DNA from: Chryseobacterium sp. MYb7
GTDB taxonomy: Bacteria; Bacteroidota; Bacteroidia; Flavobacteriales; Weeksellaceae
Length of the DNA stretch: 64,000 nucleotides
Direction: 5' to 3'
Assembly: GCF_002979455.1 (NCBI RefSeq)
Contig: NZ_PCOU01000016.1
Span: 1 to 64,000 of the forward strand
How positions within the stretch are numbered: the first letter of the stretch is position 1; each line of letters begins with the position of its first letter. Positions 45,310 to 54,588 of the stretch are shown here, in pieces. The notes under the pieces are model-generated. The model did not search any database. It was not told where the DNA came from and was given only the letters and a program-made list of their open reading frames with translations. The translations under genes and the position numbers were made by a program.

Positions 45310-48267
45310 CTAGAATTTTAAAGTTAAATCTATTCCAATATCACGGGTAGTAGGTAATACTCCAATAGAATTACCTTTAGATGCTAAACCATTCCCTGTA
45401 CCCGCTTCCGGATCTGCATAAGGTAAGTTTTTGTGGATAATCCAAAGGTTTCTCCCTACAATTGAAATTTTTGCCTCACGAATAGATGTATTGGCAAGGA
45501 TTGATTTAGGAAGGCTGTATCCTATACTTGCTTCTCTCAGTTTTACGTAAGATGCATCATAAATAAATCTTTTATTCGGCATTCTTCTATATCCGTCAAC
45601 GTTACCAAAAGATCCTGGATTGATTGTAGGGGTAGTATTTACGTTTCCATTTGGATTAACTCCCGGATGTACAAGACCACTTTCTCTGTAATCAGCCGTT
45701 TCTGCATAAAGACCAGTAGCCAATCCGTAATACATATCCGTAGAGAATACATCTCCACCTTTTTTCACATCAATAAGGAAACTTACTGTAAAGTTTTTAT
45801 AACGGAAGCTGTTTCTAATACCTCCTACCCAGTCTGGCGTAATATTTCCGATAACCTGATTATTATTTCTCAGATAACGACCTGTTGCCGGATCAATTAC
45901 TTTATCTCCGTTAGCATTGTATACATAATCTGATCCTACCAAAGCTCCAAAAGCTTCTCCTACACGTGCATTAAGAGATACTCCTCCCTGGTAACTTGCC
46001 ATAAGGTAATTCTGAGAATCACCATTCAATGCAATAACTTTATTTTCATTTTTAGACCAGTTCACATTAACATCCCATGTAAAATTATCTGATTTAAATG
46101 GTGTACCGTTTAACTGTACTTCTATACCTTTATTATCAATCTGCCCTGCGTTTACAAGGAATGTTCTATATCCTGTTGCAGAAGAAACTGGTAAGTTGAT
46201 AATCTGGTCAATTGTTCTGGTTTTATAGATGGCGATATCAAAACCTAACCTGTTTTTGAAAAACTGAGCTTCCATACCGAATTCAGTTTCTTTAGATCTC
46301 TGAGGTTTTAAATTCGGGTTTGCAAGGAAATAAGGCTGATCAAACAATCCTTCACCTCTTGCTTTAAAGGTATTTACCAATCTGTAATTATCTGTTGAAG
46401 AACCTACTTCTGCATAGTTACCTCTTACTTTCCAGAAGCTTAACCATGGCTGCTTAACAAATTCAGATAAAATAATGGCTCCTGTTACAGAATAATAATC
46501 ATAATTATTGTTCGCTTTTGGTAAGTTAGAAGACTGATCAATTCTATAAGTACCATCAACAAATAAGAAATTTTTATACGCAAAAGAAGCTGTAGCATAT
46601 AAACTGGAAGTAAGCTTTTTTGCATAATTTTCATCAGGCGGAAGTATTGTTCTTACCGAGTTGGAAATGGCAAAGAGCCCAGGCTTGGATAAGCCTCCTT
46701 CTGTGCTCATGAAAATATTGTCAATAAGATTTCTTCTAACATTCCCCCCTACAATACCACTTACATTCAAATCAGGAGTAATGTCGAATTTATAGTTAGC
46801 AAATACATCAAAGTTAAGCTCCGAATTTTTCACATTGGTTCTTGAATATCCTGAACTTACATTAAGCTGTGAAGCACCAAATGCCTGAGGAAGAGATCCA
46901 TTCATCAATCTTTCTTCTACAACCATTTGTAAATCATCATAAGATAATTTCCCTGTGATTCCGAAGTTCTTGGAAATATCATATTTCAACTGAGCATAAC
47001 TGAATATTCTCGTTCTATTATCAGACTGATAATTCTGATATCTCTGGAAATAGGGATTATTCCAATATTGAGGAGTCCCGTCAGCCGCAGTAGATCTGTT
47101 CCATGAAAAATTACTGTTTCCATTGTTAGCATAAGCATCTCTTAATGCTAATACATCTACGTTGGTCTGCCACCACTGTCTGAAACCGGTAACAACATTG
47201 TCGGAATATCCAGTTTCGTTACGACCTTTTGTGTCTTGTAAAGTTAAAGTTGTGAAAACAGAGGCATGTAGTTTATCTGTAAAATCATGATTAAACTTTG
47301 CTGAAATTGTATTTTTTCTAAGCTCTGAATTAGGCAGCAAACCATTGGATAACATATTAGAATATGACAAGGAAAGATTGGATGTTTTATTTCCTTTTTC
47401 AATGGTTATTGTATTAATATAAGTGACTGGTGTTTCAAAGAATTTAATAGGTCCGTTTTTCGCAGCAACCCAAGGTGTAGCTTTTCCATAGTTTGGAGAA
47501 GAGGGATCAAATGAATCCCATTGGTAGACCAATTGATTAGGATTAAATGCCGGCCCGTAAGATGCATCATCTACAAAGTTAGCATAGTTGTAGCCTCCAG
47601 GACCAGGAGCCTCATTCCAGGCTTGCCCACCATATCCTGCTCCATATTTTTTCTGATAAGTAGGGAAAGTAGATTTATCAATAAATCCGGCTGTAATTCC
47701 TGAGTTTAGAGTAACCCCCCAGCTTCCGTCGTTATTTCCTCTTCCGCTTTTCGTTACAATCAAGATTACCCCGTCACTACCTCTTTCACCGTACAAAGCA
47801 GATGCAGCAGCACCTTTCAGTACGTTTACAGATTCAATATCTTCCTGATTGATATCTGAAAGGAAGTTACCATAATCAAATGTAGACCCTGATACAGTAC
47901 TATTATTAACTGGTGAGCCGTCGATTACAATAAGAGGTCCGCCACCACCTAAAGATTTATATCCTCTGATCAAAAGATTTGCAGATCCGCCAAAGTTGTT
48001 GTTAGTATTTACCTGTAGTCCGGCCACCTTACCTGAAAGAAGAGATGCTACGTTACCGGTATTGGTAGTTCCACCGGTTAATTCTGCAGCCTTAACTTCT
48101 TCAGAAGCATAACCAAGAGATTTTTTCTCTCTTTTAATCCCGAGTGCGGTTACAACCACCCCCTCAATTTCTTTTGTTTTAATAGTATCATTCTTTTGCT
48201 GAGCATTTGCAACAGCAATTGAGGAAGACATTACTAAAACAAGAAGACTTGCTGTTAGTTTCTTCAT
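45310..48267 (-). CDS. SusC/RagA TonB-dependent outer-membrane transporter (pair 3)
   Basis: This 985-residue transporter has a signal peptide to ANAQ and a TonB-box-like EGVVVTALG. The plug has GGGGPLIVIDGSPVNN and DIESVNVLKGAAASALYGER, and the barrel ends in LTLKF. It is a close paralogue of pair 1, sharing for example SIVGRNLWIIHKNLPYADPE near the C-terminus. The promoter, however, belongs to the type seen before pair 4. It forms an operon with the following SusD and lipoprotein. Confidence 0.94.
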   Translation of the reverse strand: MKKLTASLLVLVMSSSIAVANAQQKNDTIKTKEIEGVVVTALGIKREKKSLGYASEEVKAAELTGGTTNTGNVASLLSGKVAGLQVNTNNNFGGSANLLIRGYKSLGGGGPLIVIDGSPVNNSTVSGSTFDYGNFLSDINQEDIESVNVLKGAAASALYGERGSDGVILIVTKSGRGNNDGSWGVTLNSGITAGFIDKSTFPTYQKKYGAGYGGQAWNEAPGPGGYNYANFVDDASYGPAFNPNQLVYQWDSFDPSSPNYGKATPWVAAKNGPIKFFETPVTYINTITIEKGNKTSNLSLSYSNMLSNGLLPNSELRKNTISAKFNHDFTDKLHASVFTTLTLQDTKGRNETGYSDNVVTGFRQWWQTNVDVLALRDAYANNGNSNFSWNRSTAADGTPQYWNNPYFQRYQNYQSDNRTRIFSYAQLKYDISKNFGITGKLSYDDLQMVVEERLMNGSLPQAFGASQLNVSSGYSRTNVKNSELNFDVFANYKFDITPDLNVSGIVGGNVRRNLIDNIFMSTEGGLSKPGLFAISNSVRTILPPDENYAKKLTSSLYATASFAYKNFLFVDGTYRIDQSSNLPKANNNYDYYSVTGAIILSEFVKQPWLSFWKVRGNYAEVGSSTDNYRLVNTFKARGEGLFDQPYFLANPNLKPQRSKETEFGMEAQFFKNRLGFDIAIYKTRTIDQIINLPVSSATGYRTFLVNAGQIDNKGIEVQLNGTPFKSDNFTWDVNVNWSKNENKVIALNGDSQNYLMASYQGGVSLNARVGEAFGALVGSDYVYNANGDKVIDPATGRYLRNNNQVIGNITPDWVGGIRNSFRYKNFTVSFLIDVKKGGDVFSTDMYYGLATGLYAETADYRESGLVHPGVNPNGNVNTTPTINPGSFGNVDGYRRMPNKRFIYDASYVKLREASIGYSLPKSILANTSIREAKISIVGRNLWIIHKNLPYADPEAGTGNGLASKGNSIGVLPTTRDIGIDLTLKF

Positions 48268-48291
48268 ATCAAATTAATTTTTGTGACTTTA

Positions 48292-48322
48292 CAAATTTGT
48301 AAAACTTTCTTAATACCACAAA
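48292..48322 (-). promoter_or_regulatory. susC promoter, pair 3
   Basis: On the minus strand, TTTGTG (-33 region, 48317-48322) and CAAATTTG (48292-48299) are separated by 19 bp. A 22-bp core of the spacer and -7 box is identical to the pair 4 promoter. The rest of 48268-48620 is AT-rich and empty. Confidence 0.55.
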
Positions 48323-48626
48323 GAAAAATGTAGAAAAATTGCAACCTATTCAACATTTTAGAATAAAAACAATCAATAAATTATTAAAATAAGTTAAAAA
48401 CAAAACATTTAACAAAAACGCCTCATTTAAAACTTAATTTTTTTTAAGAAATAATAACAATCAATTAAATTGATATAATCTATATTTCAAATTCAATTAT
48501 TATTATAAACAAATTGAATATCAATAAATTAAAAAAATAAAAAAGACAAAACCCATAAATATTCACAACCGGTACTATGCTAGGCATATTTTTGAATTTG
48601 AAAATTTTTCTGATTTTAAAACAAAA

Positions 48627-48648
48627 AAAACCGCCCGAAGGCGGTAAA
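48627..48648 (-). terminator. Terminator of the fourth SusC-SusD operon
   Basis: ACCGCC-TTCG-GGCGGT on the minus strand is followed by eight T residues, the same hairpin core as after pairs 1 and 2. Confidence 0.9.
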
Positions 48649-48673
48649 ATATATTGAAATTGTATTATAAGAA

Positions 48674-50287
48674 TTAGTTCTGATTCCAGAATGGAGTCGT
48701 CTGGTTCTTAGTAAAACATTGAGCATTTGAAATCTGAGGAACGTTCGCTGAGTTAGCTACATATTCAGAAGACGGATACATTAATCTGTATGGTTTGTTA
48801 GGCTTCGCAGAAGTAGTCGCCATAGGCGTAATAGGGAAACCAGTTCTGTTATAATCAATGAAAGATTCCGTAGGGTTAATTCCTGCAGTAGCTAACCATT
48901 TTTGAGTCATGATCGCTTCAATCTTATTATCGTTAGTTCCAGTCCATCCTAAACCTACTTTAGTCTGTATCGCATTTTTGTATGCAGTATAGTCAGCAGT
49001 AGCAGCATATAGATAATCAAAAGATGCTTTGATTCCTTCTTCAAATACGCCTTGTCCATTGGAGAAGATACTAGGGTATCTAACTGCAGCCTCTGCCAAT
49101 AAGAATTTAGCTTCTGCTAAGCTCATTATAACTCCTGATTTAGCAGAACCAACAGATGTTAATTGAGCAGTAGTACTAGGGCTACCACTACCAAATATCC
49201 AACCATTTCCAAATCTTGAAACCGTTGTTAGGTCCGTTGGAGCTCCTGGCTGACCAGGCGTAGCACCTTGTCTAACTCCTTTAACAACTGAAAGTCCGTT
49301 ATAAGTAATTAATGAGAACATTCTTCCTCTTCTTCCATCTATGATACCATTAAATTTCTGATAAACATTATCAGTCATATTATAAGGGTTACCATTAAGA
49401 CAAGTTGCAACATGTTCAGATGCTGTGAATAATGTATTGTTCTGCAACTGAGAATTAGAACTATTTCTTACATAATATCCATAAAACGGATTCTGCTGAT
49501 CATCATTAGCAGCACTGTATCCAGGATTTACTAAAACATCACTGCTTACAAAATCCTCTCCTGATAAAGTCTGTAATTGCTGATCTCTAAAAGTAGCCAT
49601 AGAACCTGTTACTTTAGACATTCTCACCAACATTCTTAATTTTACAGTATTAGCAAGACGTCTCCAGTTATCCATATTCCCCTGGAAAACTATATCAGTA
49701 GCACCTAATTCAAGCGCTGCAGCATTTGCATTATCAATAATAGTAATTGCATCATTGATACCAAGGATTAATGATCTGTAGATTTCCTCATCATTGTCAT
49801 ATTTTGGAGTAGCATTTGCCTGTCCCATAAATGCTTCACTATAAGGAGCATCACCATATAAATCTACAATAGTCTGCATATAGAATGCCTTCATTACTTT
49901 TGCAGCCGCTAAGTAATTGTCATACTTATGCGTTGAATTGTCAAATTTTTCAATTGCCACAAAGTTACTTACGTTTCTGTATAAACCATCCCAGATCTGT
50001 GGATAAAAAGAACTATCTACATTCAGAGTATACTCATTTCCAAACGGAGATCCAAAAGAATAAGAGTTACCAGCATAAGAGTTCATCATAAGCCCACCAA
50101 ATCTATTCATCCATGTAGCTTGAGTTCTATAAGTCTGAGCAACAGCACCAGGAAATAATAAAGTTGGAGTAATAGCTTCTGCATGGATGTTATTTGGGTT
50201 TTCATTAATATCCAAATAATGATCACATGAAGTCAACGTCATAGAGGCAACGATTAAACCTAGTATTGTATATTTAAATTTTTTCAT
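48674..50287 (-). CDS. SusD/RagB-family outer-membrane lipoprotein (pair 4)
   Basis: This 537-residue lipoprotein has lipobox MTLTSC followed by DHYLDINENPNNIHAEAITP, a start very typical of the SusD-like_2 group. It has a central NNTLFTASEHVATCLNGNPY region and the C-terminal FIDYNRTGFPITP. ATG 50287 is preferred over an in-frame TTG at 50293. It forms a pair with the SusC encoded 24 bp upstream. It is the longest and most divergent SusD of the block. Confidence 0.93.
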   Translation of the reverse strand: MKKFKYTILGLIVASMTLTSCDHYLDINENPNNIHAEAITPTLLFPGAVAQTYRTQATWMNRFGGLMMNSYAGNSYSFGSPFGNEYTLNVDSSFYPQIWDGLYRNVSNFVAIEKFDNSTHKYDNYLAAAKVMKAFYMQTIVDLYGDAPYSEAFMGQANATPKYDNDEEIYRSLILGINDAITIIDNANAAALELGATDIVFQGNMDNWRRLANTVKLRMLVRMSKVTGSMATFRDQQLQTLSGEDFVSSDVLVNPGYSAANDDQQNPFYGYYVRNSSNSQLQNNTLFTASEHVATCLNGNPYNMTDNVYQKFNGIIDGRRGRMFSLITYNGLSVVKGVRQGATPGQPGAPTDLTTVSRFGNGWIFGSGSPSTTAQLTSVGSAKSGVIMSLAEAKFLLAEAAVRYPSIFSNGQGVFEEGIKASFDYLYAATADYTAYKNAIQTKVGLGWTGTNDNKIEAIMTQKWLATAGINPTESFIDYNRTGFPITPMATTSAKPNKPYRLMYPSSEYVANSANVPQISNAQCFTKNQTTPFWNQN

Positions 50288-50311
50288 TTTCAAGTAATAA
50301 TTAATTAAAGT

Positions 50312-53300
50312 TTAGAAAGATGCTTTAAGATTCACCCCAAAGCTTCTAGTTGACGGGTACTGCGTTGTATAAGCAAAACCAGCAGCATTCCCTGTTGTAC
50401 TTGCAGTTTCCGGATCCGCATAGTTTCTATTGTTATCCGCATACTTAAAGAATGGGTTTCTTGAGTAAACACCAACTGTCAATGAATTCAAGAAAGTAGA
50501 ACTTAATACTGATTTTGGTATGTCATAACTCAATGCAATTTCTCTGATCTTTAATGCAGTTGCATCAACTACTAAGTTTTCTCCAACAGCTCTATATGCA
50601 CTACTTGAGAAGTAGTTAGTAACGTTAGTATAAGTTCCTGCACCTCCAACTGGAGTACTGTTAGGAGTATATATCGGATTCGCAGCCGTACCTGTATTCT
50701 GTACTGAGTTAGGAACAATATATCCTTGTGTTCTGTCAAACTCAGCCGACTCTTCTAAACCTCCTGTAAAGGCAAGTAAGTTTTTCGTAAATGATACAAA
50801 TTGACCTCCTTTTCTAAAGTCTCCCATCGCAGATAAGGTGAATCCCTTATATTTAATATTAGTTGAGAATCCAAGAATGTAATCAGGGGTAGCTCTACCT
50901 AAAACCTGAAGATTACTTGTTGTTAAAGGATTTCCTTTAGAATCAACAATAATTCTTCCTTGATCATCTCTTTGGAATGCACTTCCTTTAATTACCGGGA
51001 AGTCTGATCCTTTTACAGCAAAAATACCTACCGCAGCAGCAGTACTGCTCAATAGAGATACTTCATCAGCTCCATCAGCCAATTCCAATACTTTAGATCT
51101 GTAAGTAGAATATGATACTTTCATATCCCAAGTAAAGTCTTTTGTTTTAATAGGTGTTAATCCTAAATCAAGTTCAAGACCTCTTAGTCTCATTTTACCT
51201 ACATTATCAAGAACGCTGGTTAAACCAGATGCACTAGAAGTTGTTTTAGCTGTAATCAAATCATCAGTAGTAGACTGGTAAACTGAAGCATCTAATCTCA
51301 CTCTGTCTTTAAGGAATCCTAAAGAAACTCCGAAATCTAAAGTATTAACAAATTCTGGCTTAATATCTACTGCTGTAGGAGTCTGGTTATTGATATATGA
51401 ACTTAATCCATTGAAAGGGAACCCTGTTGGGAATACTCCAATTTCGTCAGTTGCATATGGAGGAATCGCAGAAGTGTTACCGACTCTTGTATATGAACCT
51501 GTAATTTTTGCGTAGTTAAGGATATCGCCTTTTAAGTTAGCAAATGCTTTTGTAGGAACAAAAGACAAACCTACAGAGTAATATGGATAAACTGGGTTTG
51601 TTCTCTTACCTGTATTGTAAGGAATAGTAGACATTACTGAAGACTGCTCAATTCTGAAAGTAGAGTTTAAGAATAAATAATCATTATAGCTTAAATCTAA
51701 ATTAGCAAATCCTGCAATAATTCTGTTATTCGTTTGATAGTTATCTAAATTAGCACTTGAGAAAGGATCCGGATTAAGAACGTTCTTAATATTGTACCAC
51801 CCTGGGATATCAAGGTTATTACCACCTACAGATGTTACGTTGTAAGTTCTATCCTGGATGTTATTACCAATGTTTAGCTTTAAGTTGATTTTATCAGATA
51901 AATCATAGTTAAAGTTAATCATTAAGTCACCATAATAATTTCTTTCTTTTGATGTACTTTCATAGTACCAAGAAGTAATATCTCCTTGTCCTAAATCTCC
52001 AAAAGTAGCTCCATCAATAGACGCTCCAGGAAGATTATATGTTTTAGTGAAAATAGCTCCATCATTATGTCTTGTATAAGTCATTCCTCTTGAAGTAAGG
52101 TTACCTGTATACGTAATGTTGATGTTCTTATTCAGTTCATAATCTAAACCAAGAATTGCACTGAAGTAATCACTACGTCTGTCATATCTTTCGTGATCGA
52201 TAGTCCAGTACGGGTTTACAGCATAACCTGTATAATATCCTTCAATTCCACTGTTTCTATAAAGTTTAATGTTATTGTTAGTAGGTGTCTGAAGAATATC
52301 ATCATATAGAGATGAATTCGTGTTAGATACTATTCTGTTAATGTAGTTGATGTTACCATCAATTTTTAATTTTCCAATTTTCTTACCAGCTTTGAAGATA
52401 AAACTGTTTTGTCTTAATTTATCACCTTCAACTACGAAGTTATTTTCTGTTCTGTTAGCAGAGAAAGAAACATAAGCATCAGATCCGCCTGCAGTAGCAG
52501 TAATTCCGTTTTGAGTTAATACTCCCGTAGAGAAGAATTTGTTCATGAAATTTTTTACAGGAGCATATTTTTCATAAATAAATGATCCGTCAGCCTGTGG
52601 AAGACCTGAAGGCATCATAGTTCCTCCGATTGCCGGGTTGTCATAAGCAGCACCCCAGGACATGTTTTCCCATGGCACATAGTTTGTACCACCGTAGCTT
52701 ACATCACTCCATCCTTCATCCTGAACTCCTTTTCCGTATTTCTGCTGAACTTTCGGCATCATGAAAACGTTAGAAATATCAATAGAAGAATTGAAGGTCA
52801 TCTGAAGTTTCTCAGATTTTGTACCTCTTTTTGTAGTTACGATAATTACACCGTTTACCCCTTGCTGACCATAAAGAGCTGCTCCCTGTAAACCTTTAAT
52901 TACGTTAATGTTTTCGATTGCTTCTGGTGGTATCTGCTGTAAGATATCAGCAGATGAAATAACGTTATCAATTACAATTAATGCCTGGTTATTACCCGTA
53001 ATAGATTTAGCTCCTCTTAAGACAACTCTATAACTAGGATCAACCCCATTATTTGTCAAATTGATTTGTAAACCTGAAACCTTACCCGTCAATGCCTGTA
53101 CAGCGGTTGGTGCAGACGCCTGATTTAATTCTTTTGTCGTTACAACTTGCTGTGTATTTGTTACCGCGTCAGCTTTTCTTTTGATACCTAAGGCTCCGGT
53201 AACAACTATCTCCTCTATATTTTTGGTTTTTAGAGTATCCTTCGTGTTTTGAGCTGATACCATCATAAATGATGACGATAGTACCACCGCAAATACACTC

Positions 53301-53317
53301 GCAGTTAATTTCTTCAT
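50312..53317 (-). CDS. SusC/RagA TonB-dependent outer-membrane transporter (pair 4)
   Basis: This 1001-residue transporter has a signal peptide to VSAQ, TonB-box-like EEIVVTGALGIKRKADAVT, and a plug with GNNQALIVIDNVI and AIENINVIKGLQGAALYGQQ. The barrel ends in GVNLKASF. Both the signal peptide and the plug differ from pairs 1-3, so this is an older branch, although its promoter is almost the same as that of pair 3. No carboxypeptidase-like domain is present. The imported substrate is unknown. Confidence 0.94.
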   Translation of the reverse strand: MKKLTASVFAVVLSSSFMMVSAQNTKDTLKTKNIEEIVVTGALGIKRKADAVTNTQQVVTTKELNQASAPTAVQALTGKVSGLQINLTNNGVDPSYRVVLRGAKSITGNNQALIVIDNVISSADILQQIPPEAIENINVIKGLQGAALYGQQGVNGVIIVTTKRGTKSEKLQMTFNSSIDISNVFMMPKVQQKYGKGVQDEGWSDVSYGGTNYVPWENMSWGAAYDNPAIGGTMMPSGLPQADGSFIYEKYAPVKNFMNKFFSTGVLTQNGITATAGGSDAYVSFSANRTENNFVVEGDKLRQNSFIFKAGKKIGKLKIDGNINYINRIVSNTNSSLYDDILQTPTNNNIKLYRNSGIEGYYTGYAVNPYWTIDHERYDRRSDYFSAILGLDYELNKNINITYTGNLTSRGMTYTRHNDGAIFTKTYNLPGASIDGATFGDLGQGDITSWYYESTSKERNYYGDLMINFNYDLSDKINLKLNIGNNIQDRTYNVTSVGGNNLDIPGWYNIKNVLNPDPFSSANLDNYQTNNRIIAGFANLDLSYNDYLFLNSTFRIEQSSVMSTIPYNTGKRTNPVYPYYSVGLSFVPTKAFANLKGDILNYAKITGSYTRVGNTSAIPPYATDEIGVFPTGFPFNGLSSYINNQTPTAVDIKPEFVNTLDFGVSLGFLKDRVRLDASVYQSTTDDLITAKTTSSASGLTSVLDNVGKMRLRGLELDLGLTPIKTKDFTWDMKVSYSTYRSKVLELADGADEVSLLSSTAAAVGIFAVKGSDFPVIKGSAFQRDDQGRIIVDSKGNPLTTSNLQVLGRATPDYILGFSTNIKYKGFTLSAMGDFRKGGQFVSFTKNLLAFTGGLEESAEFDRTQGYIVPNSVQNTGTAANPIYTPNSTPVGGAGTYTNVTNYFSSSAYRAVGENLVVDATALKIREIALSYDIPKSVLSSTFLNSLTVGVYSRNPFFKYADNNRNYADPETASTTGNAAGFAYTTQYPSTRSFGVNLKASF

Positions 53318-53345
53318 ATCAAATTCAATTATTTTTTACAGGCTA

Positions 53346-53376
53346 CAAATTTGTAAAACTTTCTTAAAAACACAAA
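53346..53376 (-). promoter_or_regulatory. susC promoter, pair 4
   Basis: TTTGTG and CAAATTTG are spaced by 19 bp on the minus strand, matching the pair 3 promoter base for base over most of the spacer. The remaining part of 53318-53872 is extremely AT-rich with no gene visible other than the rnhB promoter. Confidence 0.55.
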
Positions 53377-53843
53377 GCATTTTCTTAAAAAAATATAAAA
53401 ATTTAAATTATTATCAAAAAATACAACAAATAAGATATTAATATTTGTTAAAATATTAAGTTTTAACAAATATCACAACATTATTAGACTACATTATTCA
53501 AAAAATTACAATACAAATTACAATTGATAATTTTTACATAAAACTCACAAAACAACTGTAAAAAAAACAAAAAAACAAAGATAGCACCTGTGAAATAAAT
53601 TAAAAAAAACAATATAATACTATAATATTTTCAATTCGCACAAATTATCTTTCTATCAAAAAAAACAACATAAAACAGCAACGATCAAAAATAATAGTAT
53701 AATCATCAAAAAAATAACCTTTTTTAACAAAAAACATCAATATCAGATATTTAAAAATCATCCACAAAAAAATGCCTTAATCATATCACTTTACATTAGC
53801 AAAATCATCCAGTCAAATAATAGATTAATTATATTTGTTTTTT

Positions 53844-53851
53844 TAATTTTG
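53844..53851 (+). promoter_or_regulatory. -7 box of the rnhB promoter
   Basis: TAATTTTG matches TAnnTTTG and lies 21 bp before the rnhB ATG. No good -33 element was seen. Confidence 0.45.
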
Positions 53852-53872
53852 CATCTGTCATTTTAGATAAAT

Positions 53873-54457
53873 ATGGAGCTAATAAAAAACTGGTCAAACC
53901 TTTACATCGAAGCAGGATGTGATGAAGTAGGAAGAGGATGTTTAAGCGGGCCGGTAGTGGCTGCTGCAGTAATTCTGGATGATGATTTCAATCAAAACCT
54001 TGTTAATGATTCCAAAAAATTAACATTCAAAACAAGGATGGACCTGGATGGCTACATCAAAGATAACGTGAAAAGCTACGCCATAGCAGAACTTCCTCCT
54101 TCTTTTATTGATGAGCATAATATTCTCAATGCAAGCATTCATGCAATGCATCGCGCTCTGGATAAACTTACCATAACACCAGAACTTATTTTGGTGGATG
54201 GTAATAAATTTCATCCTTACAATTACATTCCACATCAATGTATTATCAAAGGAGATTCTAAGGTTTTATCTATTGCAGCGGCATCAATTCTTGCTAAAAA
54301 CTATAGGGATACACTAATGATCCAGCTCCATGAAGAACATCCTCAATATGGTTGGGACACTAATTTTGGCTATGCTACAAAAAAGCATCAGGAAGCTCTT
54401 ATAAAGTATGGCCCGACATCTCATCACAGACAATCTTTCAGACTAAAATATGATTGA
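53873..54457 (+). CDS. rnhB: Ribonuclease HII
   Basis: This 194-residue endonuclease cleaves the RNA strand of RNA-DNA hybrids and removes single ribonucleotides from DNA. The family signature CDEVGRGCLSGPVVAAAVIL begins at residue 16, with catalytic Asp17 and Glu18. Further acidic residues are in LILVDGNKF and the C-terminal HHRQSFR is conserved. The length is normal. It is a single-gene unit with its own -7 box and a terminator shared with yidC. Confidence 0.96.
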   Translation: MELIKNWSNLYIEAGCDEVGRGCLSGPVVAAAVILDDDFNQNLVNDSKKLTFKTRMDLDGYIKDNVKSYAIAELPPSFIDEHNILNASIHAMHRALDKLTITPELILVDGNKFHPYNYIPHQCIIKGDSKVLSIAAASILAKNYRDTLMIQLHEEHPQYGWDTNFGYATKKHQEALIKYGPTSHHRQSFRLKYD

Positions 54458-54536
54458 AAACCCTTGATTTTCAATTATTAAATCATCATCCATTGATAGG
54501 AAATTTAAAACCATTCTAAATAAAAGGCCAGATAAA

Positions 54537-54572
54537 AAAAGAGAAGCAATTTAAAAACTGCTTCTCTTTTTA
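54537..54572. terminator. Bidirectional terminator between rnhB and yidC
   Basis: A perfect 9-bp stem (54540-54548 with 54559-54567) has A-rich and T-rich flanks on both sides and lies between convergent genes. Confidence 0.88.
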
Positions 54573-54588
54573 TGTTATAATTTAAGAA

